DNA from: Marchantia polymorpha subsp. ruderalis
Taxonomy: Eukaryota > Streptophyta > Marchantiopsida > Marchantiales > Marchantiaceae
Assembly: GCA_037833965.1 (NCBI GenBank)
Contig: AP031355.1
Location: 26,437,501 to 26,501,500 of the forward strand
DNA: 64,000 nucleotides
Direction: 5' to 3'
The stretch's first letter is position 1, and each line of letters opens with the position of its first letter. The position numbers and the translations under genes are program-made. The notes beneath the pieces are model-generated. The model saw only the letters and a program-made list of their open reading frames with translations. It did not search any database and was not told the DNA's origin. This document shows, piece by piece, positions 53,501 to 62,954 of this stretch.

Positions 53501-55661
53501 ATATGATATTCCAGTCTGCTATTGAAGAGAATTGATTTCCTCACTCCAGCAGACGAAAATACTGCGCCAGCTTGGTGCGGACTTCGTTCGGGACTCTTTA
53601 GGTTACATGTGATCAAGTATGACTGGAAGTCTAACTTGCCCTCCAAATCATGTGCTACCAAAAATCTGAGCATCTTCTCAGCAGCAAATTTGTCGAATTG
53701 ATCTAGAACTTTTAGCGGTACTTCTACTTGCACATTAAAATTTAATTTGACCTCAGATACAATAATGGTGTCCTCGTTGAGGTGCTTCAAAGAAAGAAGT
53801 CGTTACCCAGTTCTCTATATAGAAAGCTATGTTGAGACGCAGTAGCTCATTTAAAACAAGGATGGTGGTAGATTGATGTAAAGATTCCTCCCTTCTCAAC
53901 TGTTCAGAGGCTTACATTGAAAAGAGCAAGAACGGTAACAGGATCCGTTGCGGAAATAAGTGCTCCGAAGGTCAAGCACACCATGAAGGGCATGGCGTGC
54001 GTCAGTTTTAAGGACCCAAATATCCAGCTGAAAAAGGTATCACGAACGATGACTTTTAGGCCACCCATCGGCAAAATTTGAATACTTTGAAAAGCAAAAG
54101 CCACAGAATGCTCATAATTCTTAGACTGTCTGTTTGCAGCATGTGAACAAGTAAATAATATACTCCTGAATTGCCAACTTTTCCGGATAGCGGTTGGAAG
54201 GCTGATAGAAGCCCTTCATACATACGGAAATATCTCTTTCTTCGAACACATTCATTTAGCCTTCTCTGATTGAAAGCTACAACAGCACATACTTTCTGAT
54301 AAATGCGGCATGACGAACAACAAGGTCATTTTCCGACGCCCAAGGTGTGGTAACTTACAGACATATCCCAGTGACAAAAGTAGATACCAAAGTCCCGAGG
54401 AACGCAAAAGTACAGATTGCTCCAAAGTTGCCAAAAAATGGTCTCTGCAGAGACACACAACATTTGAGGGGCCAGGAACCACTGGCAGACACGAATGCTA
54501 CCATGCCTGCGAGTTAGGTCTTAAGCTGAAGCAAGATCTGAGAATAGAGTTATAGAAGAAAATTTAAGTGGAAACAGTAAGCTTACAGTCTTGAGACTCC
54601 AGCCTGATTCGGTGTCGGTCATCTGTTAAGGTAGGCACTCAGAAAGGATTCAAACAGAACCTTGCAGTCTAAGGATGACATGTCCTAGAGCTAATGACCC
54701 CTTAATGTAAGGTCAGTAAGGAATATCTTCGACATTTCTGTAAGTTGTCTCCAAACTAGCGATCATCAATTTTCCCAACTCAACAGTCTATAAGGATATA
54801 AGATGATGGGAGGAAGAAGAAAGTAGAAGAAGAACTGATTGTTGAAATTGATCCACGAACTGCATTACCACCAAGTCAAACGGAAAATCAGGCCACAGAG
54901 AATTAGGTCTAAAGCTGCCTTCATTAAATCTTCTGCATTTTACTTTACTGGAAACAGCACATCTTTGCTAGATTTACGCCAAAGGTAGAAAACATGCATT
55001 TCATGAAACAACGCGTGGTTTCAGCTGTTTCATCTCACCTAAAACCACTCTCCTCGCCACTGATTCTTACGGCCATTCCAACGAACACACCTGAGAAATT
55101 GTAAGTAATTGTAAAAATTGTAAGTAGACTTCAGCTCAATGAGAGATTCTATTTTCGCCATGGCCGTCAACAAAGGGAGAAAAGAACTGAAGAAATACTC
55201 TTTTCATGGTTCACCCACCCAAGCACCGGGGATGAAGATATGACTATGACCTGGTTTTGCTAAAGAGCAACACCACTTTGAACAGATCAGACATTACGAG
55301 CTGAGATGATGCTGAAGAGCAGAAAGTGATGAGAAGTTTGAGCTCCCCACGTGAAGAAAGTAGGTCCAGAACGGTCGAACAGTCACTGATTGTAAGCGAT
55401 AATCTTTTGATGAACACAAGTTTACATGAAAGAATCAGTGGAATTTTTGAGAGAGCACATACCCAGAATTAAAGCAGCGCCCGCCTCGTGAACGATCATA
55501 ATTTTATTTCGCCTTAGAACATGACCGATCACGAACGTACATCCGAGCATAAAAATCTGGACCAGGATAGACACACTCGCAACATATGCTGGCTGCTCAT
55601 CTTCCTGAACGGAAAGCGAGAAATTCCTCCCAGGGTACGCCAGAATGACCGCCTTCATCAT
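47514..55661 (-). CDS. NHX: NHX5/6-type endosomal Na+(K+)/H+ antiporter, 21 exons, 735 aa
   Basis: Exchanges Na+ or K+ for H+ across Golgi/endosome membranes to set lumenal pH. Exons: 55661-55463, 55090-55039, 54859-54800, 54611-54587, 54444-54359, 54027-53916, 53320-53258, 53126-53107, 52672-52575, 52232-52172, 51662-51554, 51279-51182, 51085-51010, 50672-50653, 50489-50392, 50238-50129, 49316-49221, 49081-49049, 48686-48583, 48360-48269 and 48109-47514. Phases agree throughout. Motifs: [10 protein letters not shown] (93-102, amiloride-site segment), ISATDP (to 170), FGESVLNDA (191-199), [16 protein letters not shown] (389-404). About ten hydrophobic spans lie in 25-440. DKKYIKPFF (about 513-522) matches the LDK-(Y/F)-L-TPFF tail of plant NHX5/6. 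Intron 3 is U12-type AT-AC, and exons 4, 8 and 14 have 25, 20 and 20 nt. Intron 10 has a weak donor (GTTCGC). Residues 538-735 form a Ser/Pro/Trp-rich extension not known to me in Arabidopsis homologues. Retaining the intron after exon 19 gives an immediate stop and a 507-residue form. Confidence 0.93.
49906..50157. repeat. 126-bp tandem duplication of an NHX exon end and splice donor
   Basis: Two direct copies (49906-50031 and 50032-50157) span the last bases of exon 16, its GTAAGA donor and intron sequence. Both keep CCTCAACCTT...TTCACA|GTAAGA-type boundaries. The period is 42 codons, and the minus-strand frame from exon 16 stays open through both copies to about 49922. Confidence 0.9.
53446..53790 (-). 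other. Unrecognised open frame inside NHX intron 6
   Basis: A 114-codon frame without an ATG start lies between NHX exons 6 and 7. Its first half ([19 protein letters not shown]-type residues, alternating hydrophobic and charged) has the texture of a real beta-strand protein rather than random translation, and an AG acceptor-like site precedes it near 53788. Exons 6 and 7 join in phase without it. It may be a captured exon from another gene or a rarely used cassette. I do not recognise it. Confidence 0.3.
54612..54799 (-). other. U12-type AT-AC intron in NHX
   Basis: On the minus strand the intron begins ATATCCTTAT, the U12 5' splice consensus, and ends CGACAC with terminal AC. TACCTTAAC, close to the U12 branch consensus TCCTTAAC, sits about 14 bases before the 3' end. 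No GT donor restores the frame, whereas this AT-AC choice yields IIFESGWSLK, aligning with IIFQSGFSL of Arabidopsis NHX5. Confidence 0.88.
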
Positions 55662-56165
55662 CGCTATTCGGATTCTTCTTCCCTGTGCTCGATGCGATCA
55701 CGGAGTCTCGGGAGCAAGAACCGCAGCTTTGGCACGCTTCTTCCTCCCGCGAAACGTCATCGCGAAGTGCACAGGCCCGAAGAATTGAAGCTCATCAGTT
55801 TCGAAGGTGGCCCGAATCATGCACTGCACTGCAATCCGAGATCGCCCAGAAGAGAAGAAAGGATCAGACGCAGAGACACTTTCGCAAGAATCAGCAGAAA
55901 GCTCGTCGAGCGCAAGCTCGGAATTGCGCTCGACGGACCTTCAAATCTCCCGAGGCTGGAATCGAACCGCGCGGGCGAGCGCAGGCGCGGGGCGCGTGCG
56001 TGGAGACGGATCGATCGAGTGGACGGAAGAGCGAGCGACGACATGGAAACTCGGGCACTCTCGTGCCGCAGTGCCCGGACGGACGTCGAGAGTCGAGAGT
56101 CGAGACTGCAGGAGACGGGAACAGACAGCAGAGCTGAGCTGAGCTGGCCGAGCTCTCATGTCCCA
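55662..56165 (-). promoter_or_regulatory. GC-rich leader/promoter of NHX
   Basis: GC-rich DNA upstream of the NHX start, with overlapping frames on both strands that have no recognisable product, and a short GTCGAGA triplet repeat at about 56087-56106. It drops to AT-rich DNA beyond 56300. Confidence 0.45.
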
Positions 56166-57190
56166 TGGCCGTGACCACCAACGGCCAGTTAACCCTTCCT
56201 CCGATTTCTTGCTCCTGGTTAGGTTGTCGGTAACCGCGCCTGCTCTCTGGCCAACTCAAGCCTCGTCTGGGTGCCTGTGACCGACATCTCCCTTGTCATT
56301 CACATACGCGATTATCAACATGGCACACAGATTTCGTTGAAATTTGCTTGATGTATTTCATTAATATATTCTGAAATGTACTCAAGAAATTACAAAAATG
56401 CAGTCCTGAATTTATGAAGAATAATAGACTTACATGTACTATTTTCTACTTACTACTATACCAAAAATTATAAGTGTATCAATTATGCTCATAAGATTAT
56501 ACACAATAAAAATTACTGGGTTTTATGAACTTCTTTTTTGCACTTTTTTCAAAAAAAAATTTAATACAATTTAGTCCAAAAATTTATACATAGTATCAAT
56601 ATAATTATTGAATTTTAAATTCTATCTACCATATGACGAATAATTGTTCAAATATATGCCTGAAATTACTGGGAAATGGTATTCATCAATTCCGTGACAA
56701 GCTCACACAATGAGAGAGCTTGTACGCTCGAAACAGAGAGAATCTCATGGTAACTTTCCTTTTGTATGTATGTTGTCTTATCTTCTCTCAGGCGCCTTCG
56801 TCAACATATTTGACAGAAGACAACGTGTGTGTGCTGTGCCAAAGTTAGACCTTGTAGGCATCTGCAAAGTCATTGAGAGAATCCGGAAGTAGAAATGGTG
56901 GTCCAATACAGTGACATGGCATGTACATGATTGCCACATGATTTTGCATCATGCCTGAAACAAGAATTGTCACACACATCGTTAACTCGGAGATTTGATG
57001 AGCAAGTGAACTAGATAAGACCAGTAAAACAACCAAAAGACTTGATGATACTTGGTCTCGTTATTTCTAGGGCCACATCTCAATGGCGACTTGAGCAATC
57101 CAGCCTTATCTTATGGTCAAATGTGACCGCACGTCCTGGTAGAACTAGAGTTCTTCTATTTAGATCCAGACCAGTCCGATTTATGATCAT
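56166..57190. other. Intergenic stretch, no gene seen
   Basis: AT-rich from 56330 to 56700, then mixed. A 60-codon frame at 56710-56892 (+) is unrecognised. Confidence 0.45.
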
Positions 57191-57644
57191 CTAGATGCTG
57201 CAGTTGCGACTGATTTGAAGAATCATCAAGGCTTTGAGACGTCCTTGGCTCCGTAGAATGTTCAGAACCAAAGGCATGGCAACTTCACGTACATGCTCTC
57301 GGCTTGCGTGTTGCTCCAGCACTATGATCGGGATCTTCATTCTACATGGCTTCAGTACTGCAGGTGCTCTGGGAGAATTTATCTGCACCTAGAGAAGGCA
57401 GACTACGGATGACACTGTCGATTTCAGTGATTATATGCAAAGTGCTTCAGAGCTGGAGGAGGATTACCTTGTGGCTTCCATTTACCAGCCAGCTGAAGAT
57501 GTACCTCATCGTCATCGAAAATAGGCAGCTTTACCACGCTACCCATTAGTCGGATGGTGCCTCGGAGTACTAATACTTCTCCTCCTCTTCCCAATACCGT
57601 TTCGGACAGAAATGCTAGCTCATCCATTATGTTTTCTGAGTATC
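57191..57644 (-). other. Exon-like segments of an unknown gene (possible remnant)
   Basis: On the minus strand, 57644-57468 is open (YSENIMDELAFLSETV..., VLVLRGTIRLMGS..., ending LAGKWKPQ). It is bounded by a pyrimidine-tract TTTGTAG acceptor and an AAG|GTAATC donor. A second open segment (57388-57191) with VLEQHASREHVREVAMPLVL follows and ends in a stop. The residue mix looks protein-like, but I cannot name the family, and no upstream exons were seen in the AT-rich DNA beyond 57700. It is likely a gene fragment. Confidence 0.3.
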
Positions 57645-57699
57645 CTACAAATAACTTTGGAAATAATAAAATCAATAAACCAGGATGTTAGATATTGAA

Positions 57700-58310
57700 A
57701 ACATAAACTTACAAGTACATTGAGTAAATGAAAACCATTTTTTTCAGTTATGATGTAGTTCCAATTAAAATATTGATTATACTTTGAACCAAAATATCAC
57801 CACAATGTTCAGGTTTAAACTTATACTCTTCATGTTTTATTAACAGCAAAGTAAGTGATGAAAACTTTGATGCAAAACTTGCAGTATAAATTGAAATCCA
57901 TTTAAAAGGATTCTTTAATCTCATGCCTAGTATAACATATTCATAACATTTAATATGTAAATTATGAAAAAAACTGAATATCATTATATTTCATTTTCAG
58001 ATATAATTGATTCAATTATGATCTATCAAGACTCATGATATTCATTAGAAATGATATTCTAGTTTAATTCTAGCGATAGCATATTATAAGTTTAATGAAC
58101 TTGAAAGATAAAATTTAGAAAATAAATTACACTTCTAGTCCGTTGAGGTATAATGATACAGTTTTAATCCTGAAATGTAATGTTAGATTAGAAAAATCAT
58201 ATACCTAGGAAATGTTTTCAAAATTTTAATACATAAATAATCATAAAATTGAATTTTTTTTGCAATAAAATGAAAATTTGTTATCAGAGAAATAGACTAA
58301 ATAATTTAAG
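57700..58310. other. AT-rich intergenic stretch
   Basis: Very AT-rich DNA, nothing recognisable. Confidence 0.6.
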
Positions 58311-58629
58311 ATTTTAAAATGTTGTTAGCTAAAAATAGCCAAGAGGGTCGCTGGGTATAAATACCTTAGCTAATTAGTACAACAGCGCACGACAGGAATT
58401 ATCGGATTTTTCCGAAGGGACTAGAAGGTACCAGAAAAGACTTGTAGCTGTAGTATATATACTGTACACGTAAGACCTGAGATTACAATCTTTATGCCAT
58501 CAATGCGAGAATACTGAACACATGGCGCTCTCAAAGTCCGCCTCCAGAGGCCTCGAGCAATTTGGTCTCTTCGTTTTCGCCAATCTCCTGTACACGTCTG
58601 ACATGCGACTTCGTTTGCAGTTAGTCATG

Positions 58630-58661
58630 CAAATCCTGGGGTATAAATACCCCAGGATTTG
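58630..58661. repeat. Perfect foldback around a TATAAA core
   Basis: CAAATCCTGGGGTA (58630-58643), loop TAAA, then the exact reverse complement (58648-58661). The central GGTATAAATACC also occurs singly near 58351. Confidence 0.95.
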
Positions 58662-58800
58662 TGTATTACCTTAACACTTTCAGTATAGTTTTCACGTGTG
58701 AGGTTTCGATGTGTAAATAACCTCAAGAGGGTGAAGTACGTTATAACCTGGTGTCGGTTGTACGTCAAGAGTGCGAAGCAAGCTATAGGTTTGGTGTAAG

Positions 58801-59870
58801 ATGGTGTCTTGCGCGAAGAGATTTCCCAAGCCATATGCTGTGCGAGACGCAGTACCAGGTATGCGAATTCGTGGATGTAGAGCTGCTCAAGTGCCCGAAA
58901 GACAAAAGGTAGAAAAACCTGCAGCTGAGTTGGAGAAGTTGCAGAAGCGCACCCATACTGTTACAGTTCTGTCTGATTCTGAGCGTGATGAAGCAGAGGC
59001 TATATGTTCTCCGGATAAGGAGCTACAAGCGGAATTGTCCGACGTTCGTGAAGCAGCTAGTGCTGGGCGGTTTGAGGTTAAGGAGTTATAAGCGGTTCTA
59101 TAAATTTTGAAAACATCTCATTTCCTTGAGAGTAAGCAGTTTCACTGCTTACTCTCAAGGGAATTGCTTATTCCGTCAAGTTCTATGCATGAAATGGATT
59201 CCGTTAGCACTTCTCGGTGTACTCGTGCCATAGTTGTTCTAGTCCATCAACATGAGCCAGTCCCACGACAGCGACGACCTTCCCCGGGTGTACATTCCGA
59301 TGTTCGGACGTGGAGGAAAGCTGTCACGAAGGAGGTGGTAACGCTTCAGGATAAAGTTGACGCCTTGTTGAATGGCCGAGAAATTGCGGAAGTGGAACCT
59401 GACATGCCTGATCTCCCTCTCCAAAGCGTGAAGGAGGACACTGAAGACGTGCGAGGAGAGTGATGATGATGTGATGACCGCTAGCGGAGAAAAGCGAAAT
59501 GCCAACTTCATCTCCGAGTCTAAAGACCGACTCTGTCGAGGAAATTGTTCAGGACCAATTGAAACTTGAAGAGGAGGAGGCTGGATGTCAGTCGGGTGAA
59601 AAGGTTACTGCGTCAGTTAAATGTGGCGATGTCGAGGAAATCGATCTGGCCAATTCCGACATCTGCAAGAGAGAAAGTCTCTCAGATTCGATAGAAGACG
59701 ATGAGTCTCGACTGGAGGCAGAGGGAGGAAAAGGTGGGAATATTGTCGAAGAAAAAGAAGTAGGTGTGGAGCTGTTGAGTGTCTGGAGTAGTGGCACAAG
59801 AAAATTCTTCCAGGCATGCCCATGCCCCCCTTTCAACGTCAAAAGGCATGCCCCAGGATGCCCGTATTAA
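58801..59870 (+). other. Unrecognised Glu/Ser-rich open frames
   Basis: Three successive plus-strand frames (58801-59091, 59107-59463, 59499-59870) encode charged, Glu/Asp/Ser-rich, coiled-coil-like sequence without a motif I recognise. The DNA before them (58320-58800) has a TATA-like word and pyrimidine/purine features reminiscent of a retroelement terminal region, so this may be the coding part of an unknown element. It could also be a decayed lineage-specific gene. A perfect 37-bp foldback (59124-59160) interrupts it. Confidence 0.3.
59124..59160. repeat. Perfect foldback, 17-bp arms, 3-base loop
   Basis: CCTTGAGAGTAAGCAGT (59124-59140), loop TTC, then the exact reverse complement (59144-59160). 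It lies between two of the acidic open frames. Confidence 0.95.
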
Positions 59871-60044
59871 GATACGTATATATGTTACGTATCCGAAAGT
59901 GTACTTTTATATAAATAAAGCACTCTTACAAGAAAAACTGTTAAAAAGCTCTAGAGATACGTATATATTTGTTCGTACGTATGACCATGCCTTGTAAAGA
60001 AGAATGTGAAGAATGCATGCCCCCGGGGGGGGGCATGCCTTTGA

Positions 60045-60431
60045 GGTTGTGCCTTCAACTCTGGTCTGGAGGCTGGCGAGTTGGTGTTGGTATCTGCACA
60101 TGCGTCTGGCGGAAAGACGGTTGTTGCTGAGTATGCCATTGCAATGTCACTTCGTGACAAGAAGCTTGTTGTATATATCTCACCCATCAAAGCCCTCAGT
60201 GACCAAAAGTTACAGGAGTTGGTCTACAATAGCAGCAATTGTGAACCGGAGGTTTTCTCTTCTTGCAAGGAACAACTGGATTTTGGGCTACAGGTGGTGG
60301 TGACTATGTTCACAGGCTTTGCGTTCGGATATTCTGTCTCCAGGTTGCAGTTTCGTGATATCCCTGTGATTCAAGCGGCAGGGCCGACCGGAGCGGCCGG
60401 GCGAATGGCAAACTCTCCCACTCTTGTCTGA
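60045..60431 (+). pseudogene. Fragment of an Mtr4/Ski2-like RNA helicase gene
   Basis: The frame from 60045 carries the ATP-binding core of exosome-cofactor DExH helicases: Walker A in [19 protein letters not shown], then [21 protein letters not shown], matching the VSAHTSAGKT...TSPIKALSNQK stretch of Mtr4/HEN2. One Ala-to-Gly change lies next to the conserved GKT. Similarity fades by about 60290, and the frame ends at 60431 in GC-rich DNA. The DExH box and everything after it are absent. Nothing upstream resembles the normal N-terminus. It is a captured or duplicated exon fragment, not a working gene. C-rich CATGCCCCC words lie on both sides of 59820-60040. Confidence 0.75.
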
Positions 60432-60660
60432 TCAGGTGACGGCGGCAAGCCCACGAACGGCAGGCCTCACCGAACCGGGGCCGTATACCTCATGAACGGC
60501 CGCGTGGCGGGTCCCCAGCTCCCCCCACTCCCGCGCGGCCTGTGCGACAGGCGGTCCAACGGCGGTCGAACGCGGCCTGAGCAGGGCCGAGCGGCGAGGC
60601 CCCCACTCCCGCGCGGCAAGTCGGACGGCCGCGCGTCGCGGGGAGGATCCGTGCGCTATA
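60360..60660. other. Very GC-rich block
   Basis: About 300 bp of strongly GC-rich DNA in an AT-rich setting, with the word CCCACTCCCGCGCGGC present twice (about 60525 and 60601). No gene recognised. A similar GC-rich block lies at 62215-62400. Confidence 0.5.
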
Positions 60661-60719
60661 TGACAATTTTTGTAGATAATTATTCAACAATTATTTTTTT
60701 CTTCAAAAAACTTTAGTCC

Positions 60720-61500
60720 ATGATTACAAGGCCCAATGCAATAATAATGCTTGTGATATGTTTAAATAGTTTACACTTCTATGTTTTTCAATATTCATCA
60801 TTGATTCTTTAGCATTTGAAAATTAAACAAATTCTGAGCTTCCAACATAATAATCAATTCCCAAATGAATTTCATATTTAGGTTCTTGGGCATTTTATGA
60901 TCGATAATGCGAAAAAGTAATGAAATTCCCATTCTCAATTCTATACTAATAAAAAAGATAGAAGTATTATAGTTGGTGTATATGGATTTTTTGTGCACTT
61001 TACGCATTCTACAGGATTCGAACCTATGACAGTCGACTTAGAAGTTTTTTACTCTATCCAACTCTTCAAGATTTTTCAAAATTTTTAGAATTTTTTTACT
61101 CGATTTTTGTAATTACAACGCATTCGCCTCTACATGCAATAATCAAATTCATCAATACTGTACTTTTGATCTAGATCTACTTTCATATCTTTAAAAAAAC
61201 TAATACACTCATTTTACACCTGATGCTTATCATAGAAATGTAATCTTTCAACTTTACTTCTTTCGCGTGGACCTCTGGAGTACTCCGCTTTACATGATCA
61301 ACAAAAGATTTTTTTTTAAATGACAAGTATAGTATTGGTTGTCTTGATTTCTTTCATCTTCATATAATACCGCGTTTAAGTCAAGTAGATGGTTTAAATA
61401 AATCTAATAATCTACATCAACTTTGAAATTAAATAAGTTATTAGGTGTTAAAGATAAAGCTCTAAGAGTCCAATTCACTTAGAAATTTTCAAATTTGATT
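60720..61500. other. AT-rich intergenic stretch
   Basis: No protein-coding signal. It contains the tRNA-like remnant at 61004-61077. Confidence 0.5.
61004..61077 (-). pseudogene. Decayed tRNA-Arg(UCU)-like sequence
   Basis: The minus strand reads a D-arm word GTTGGATAGAG, an anticodon-loop word ACTTCTAAG with TCT in the anticodon place, and a T-arm ATAGGTTCGAATCCTGT followed by AGAATGC. This order and spacing are those of an organelle/bacterial-type tRNA-Arg(UCU). The 5' acceptor strand no longer pairs well with the 3' strand, and the D and anticodon stems are imperfect. It is probably an old organelle-derived insertion or a tRNA-derived repeat head. Confidence 0.5.
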
Positions 61501-61910
61501 GATTTGTAAATTTAGAGGATTGTTGAGTTTAATTCCAATCCAAAATAAAGTAGTTCCAATTCCAAGTAAATTCGAATCCTAACTATATATAAGTAGGATG
61601 TTTGCAAATTCAAAGAATTGTTGAAATTAATTCCAATTAAAAAATAAATTATAGTTCTAACTAAATATATCAACACATTTACAAATTCAGAGAGTTTCTG
61701 AAATTGATTCTAATTAAAGAGTAAATTCGAGTCTTATCTAAATATAACTAGTACGTTGATAAATTTAGAGAATTGTTGAAATGAATTCCAATTAAAGAAT
61801 AAATTCGAGTCTTAACTAAATATGACTAGTAAGGTGATAAATTCAGAAAATGGTTGAAGTTAATTCCAATTACAGAGTAAATTTGAATCTTAACTAAATA
61901 TACCTAGATG
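61501..61910. repeat. Five-unit tandem array, about 78-bp period
   Basis: Units start near 61501 (longer, 99 bp), 61600, 61678, 61755 and 61833. Each runs AAATTCAGAGAATTGTTGAA - TTAATTCCAATTAA - AGTCTTAACTAAATAT with moderate divergence. It is an AT-rich minisatellite/satellite-like array. Confidence 0.9.
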
Positions 61911-62416
61911 ATCGGGGGTTAATTACCATAGTTTAATACTGGAATAGTTAATGCTCACGGATCTTTCCCGGTGGAGGAATACCTCTTGAGGATGAATGTG
62001 TCTGTCGTGTTTATCGCTTGAATTGAGTGTTTCACAGTCCGTTATTGTCACCTTCGAAGATGGACAATCACCGTCCAGCGCGTTCACCTGCCCACAGCTG
62101 TTCGCGTGGTCGATTGTGGTTGCCCCTCCGACCGCAGAAAGTATAGGGCGGTTGGGGGCGACGCCGTGAATTTAAAATTACACTCTAAATTTACATTTAC
62201 TTTGCACCGCCTGTATATTTACAGGCTCTCGGCCCCAGTCCCGCCGGCCTGAGCAGAAAGACCGGGGCCGCTCCGGCCTCTGTCCTGCCGCTCGGAGGGA
62301 TGCGGTTCAGACCGCGTCGCCCTTCCCTGCCGCTCGGGGAGGGGTTGGAATAGCGTGCCACTATGCCGGCCCTCCCAACCTGCGGCCGCACCGATCGGCA
62401 GACAGGCAGGCTCAAG
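61911..62416. other. Intergenic stretch with GC-rich block
   Basis: 61911-62210 is mixed. 62215-62400 is GC-rich with CCTGCCGCTCGG repeated twice. No gene recognised. Confidence 0.45.
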
Positions 62417-62946
62417 TAGGCTTGGCCACGGTCCGGTTAACGGTTAACCGGTCCGGGAAATGTGCGGACCGGTTAACCGGTCCAATTAACCGGTTAACCG
62501 GTAAGTTAACCGGTCCGGCATTTTGCGTTAACGGTTAACCGAGGTTTTAACCGGTTAACCATCTGTCCCGACCCTACGACGGGAGGGGCTGTGGCCGGGA
62601 GCGAAGGAGGAATTGCGCAATAGCTCGAGTACTCAAATGAGCCCCCACTCGGACTGTTGAAAATCCTCCCGGTTGAAAACGCTCTCGAATTGGAGAGACT
62701 TCGACTTTGCGCCAGGGTGCAGAGAAGCTGGAGAAACACATCCGAGCTTGAGATTTATGCTAGGGATTATCCACTTATCGAATTGGGTGATAAAAAAATT
62801 TACTTATTTATTTGCAGCAGAATTAGACCAGCGAGGCTCGCTGGTCTAATTCTGTTGCCAGAGGAAATTTTTTTCCCCGGACCGGTTAACCGGTCCGGAG
62901 AAATCTGGGACCGGTTAACCGTCGGTCCGGACCGTGGCCAAGCCTA
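62417..62946. mobile_element. Non-autonomous hAT element, copy 2 (530 bp)
   Basis: Ends TAGGCTTGGCCACGGTCCGG and its reverse complement form terminal inverted repeats of at least 20 bp. Perfect 8-bp target duplications GGCTCAAG flank it (62409-62416 and 62947-62954). The left subterminal zone is an array of CCGGTTAACCGG words, and the right zone repeats GGACCGGTTAACCGGTCC-type words. The interior has no transposase and differs from copy 1 (18096-18880), which shares only the ends and subterminal words. A perfect 37-bp foldback lies inside. Confidence 0.95.
62818..62854. repeat. Perfect foldback, 18-bp arms, 1-base loop
   Basis: CAGAATTAGACCAGCGAG (62818-62835), a single G, then the exact reverse complement. 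It lies within hAT copy 2 near its right end. Copy 1 has an unrelated-sequence hairpin (18728-18746) in a similar place. Confidence 0.95.
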
Positions 62947-62954
62947 GGCTCAAG

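Noticed and set aside
61501-61910. CRISPR array
   Set aside because: Units are contiguous diverged tandem repeats without unique spacers, and the genome is eukaryotic.
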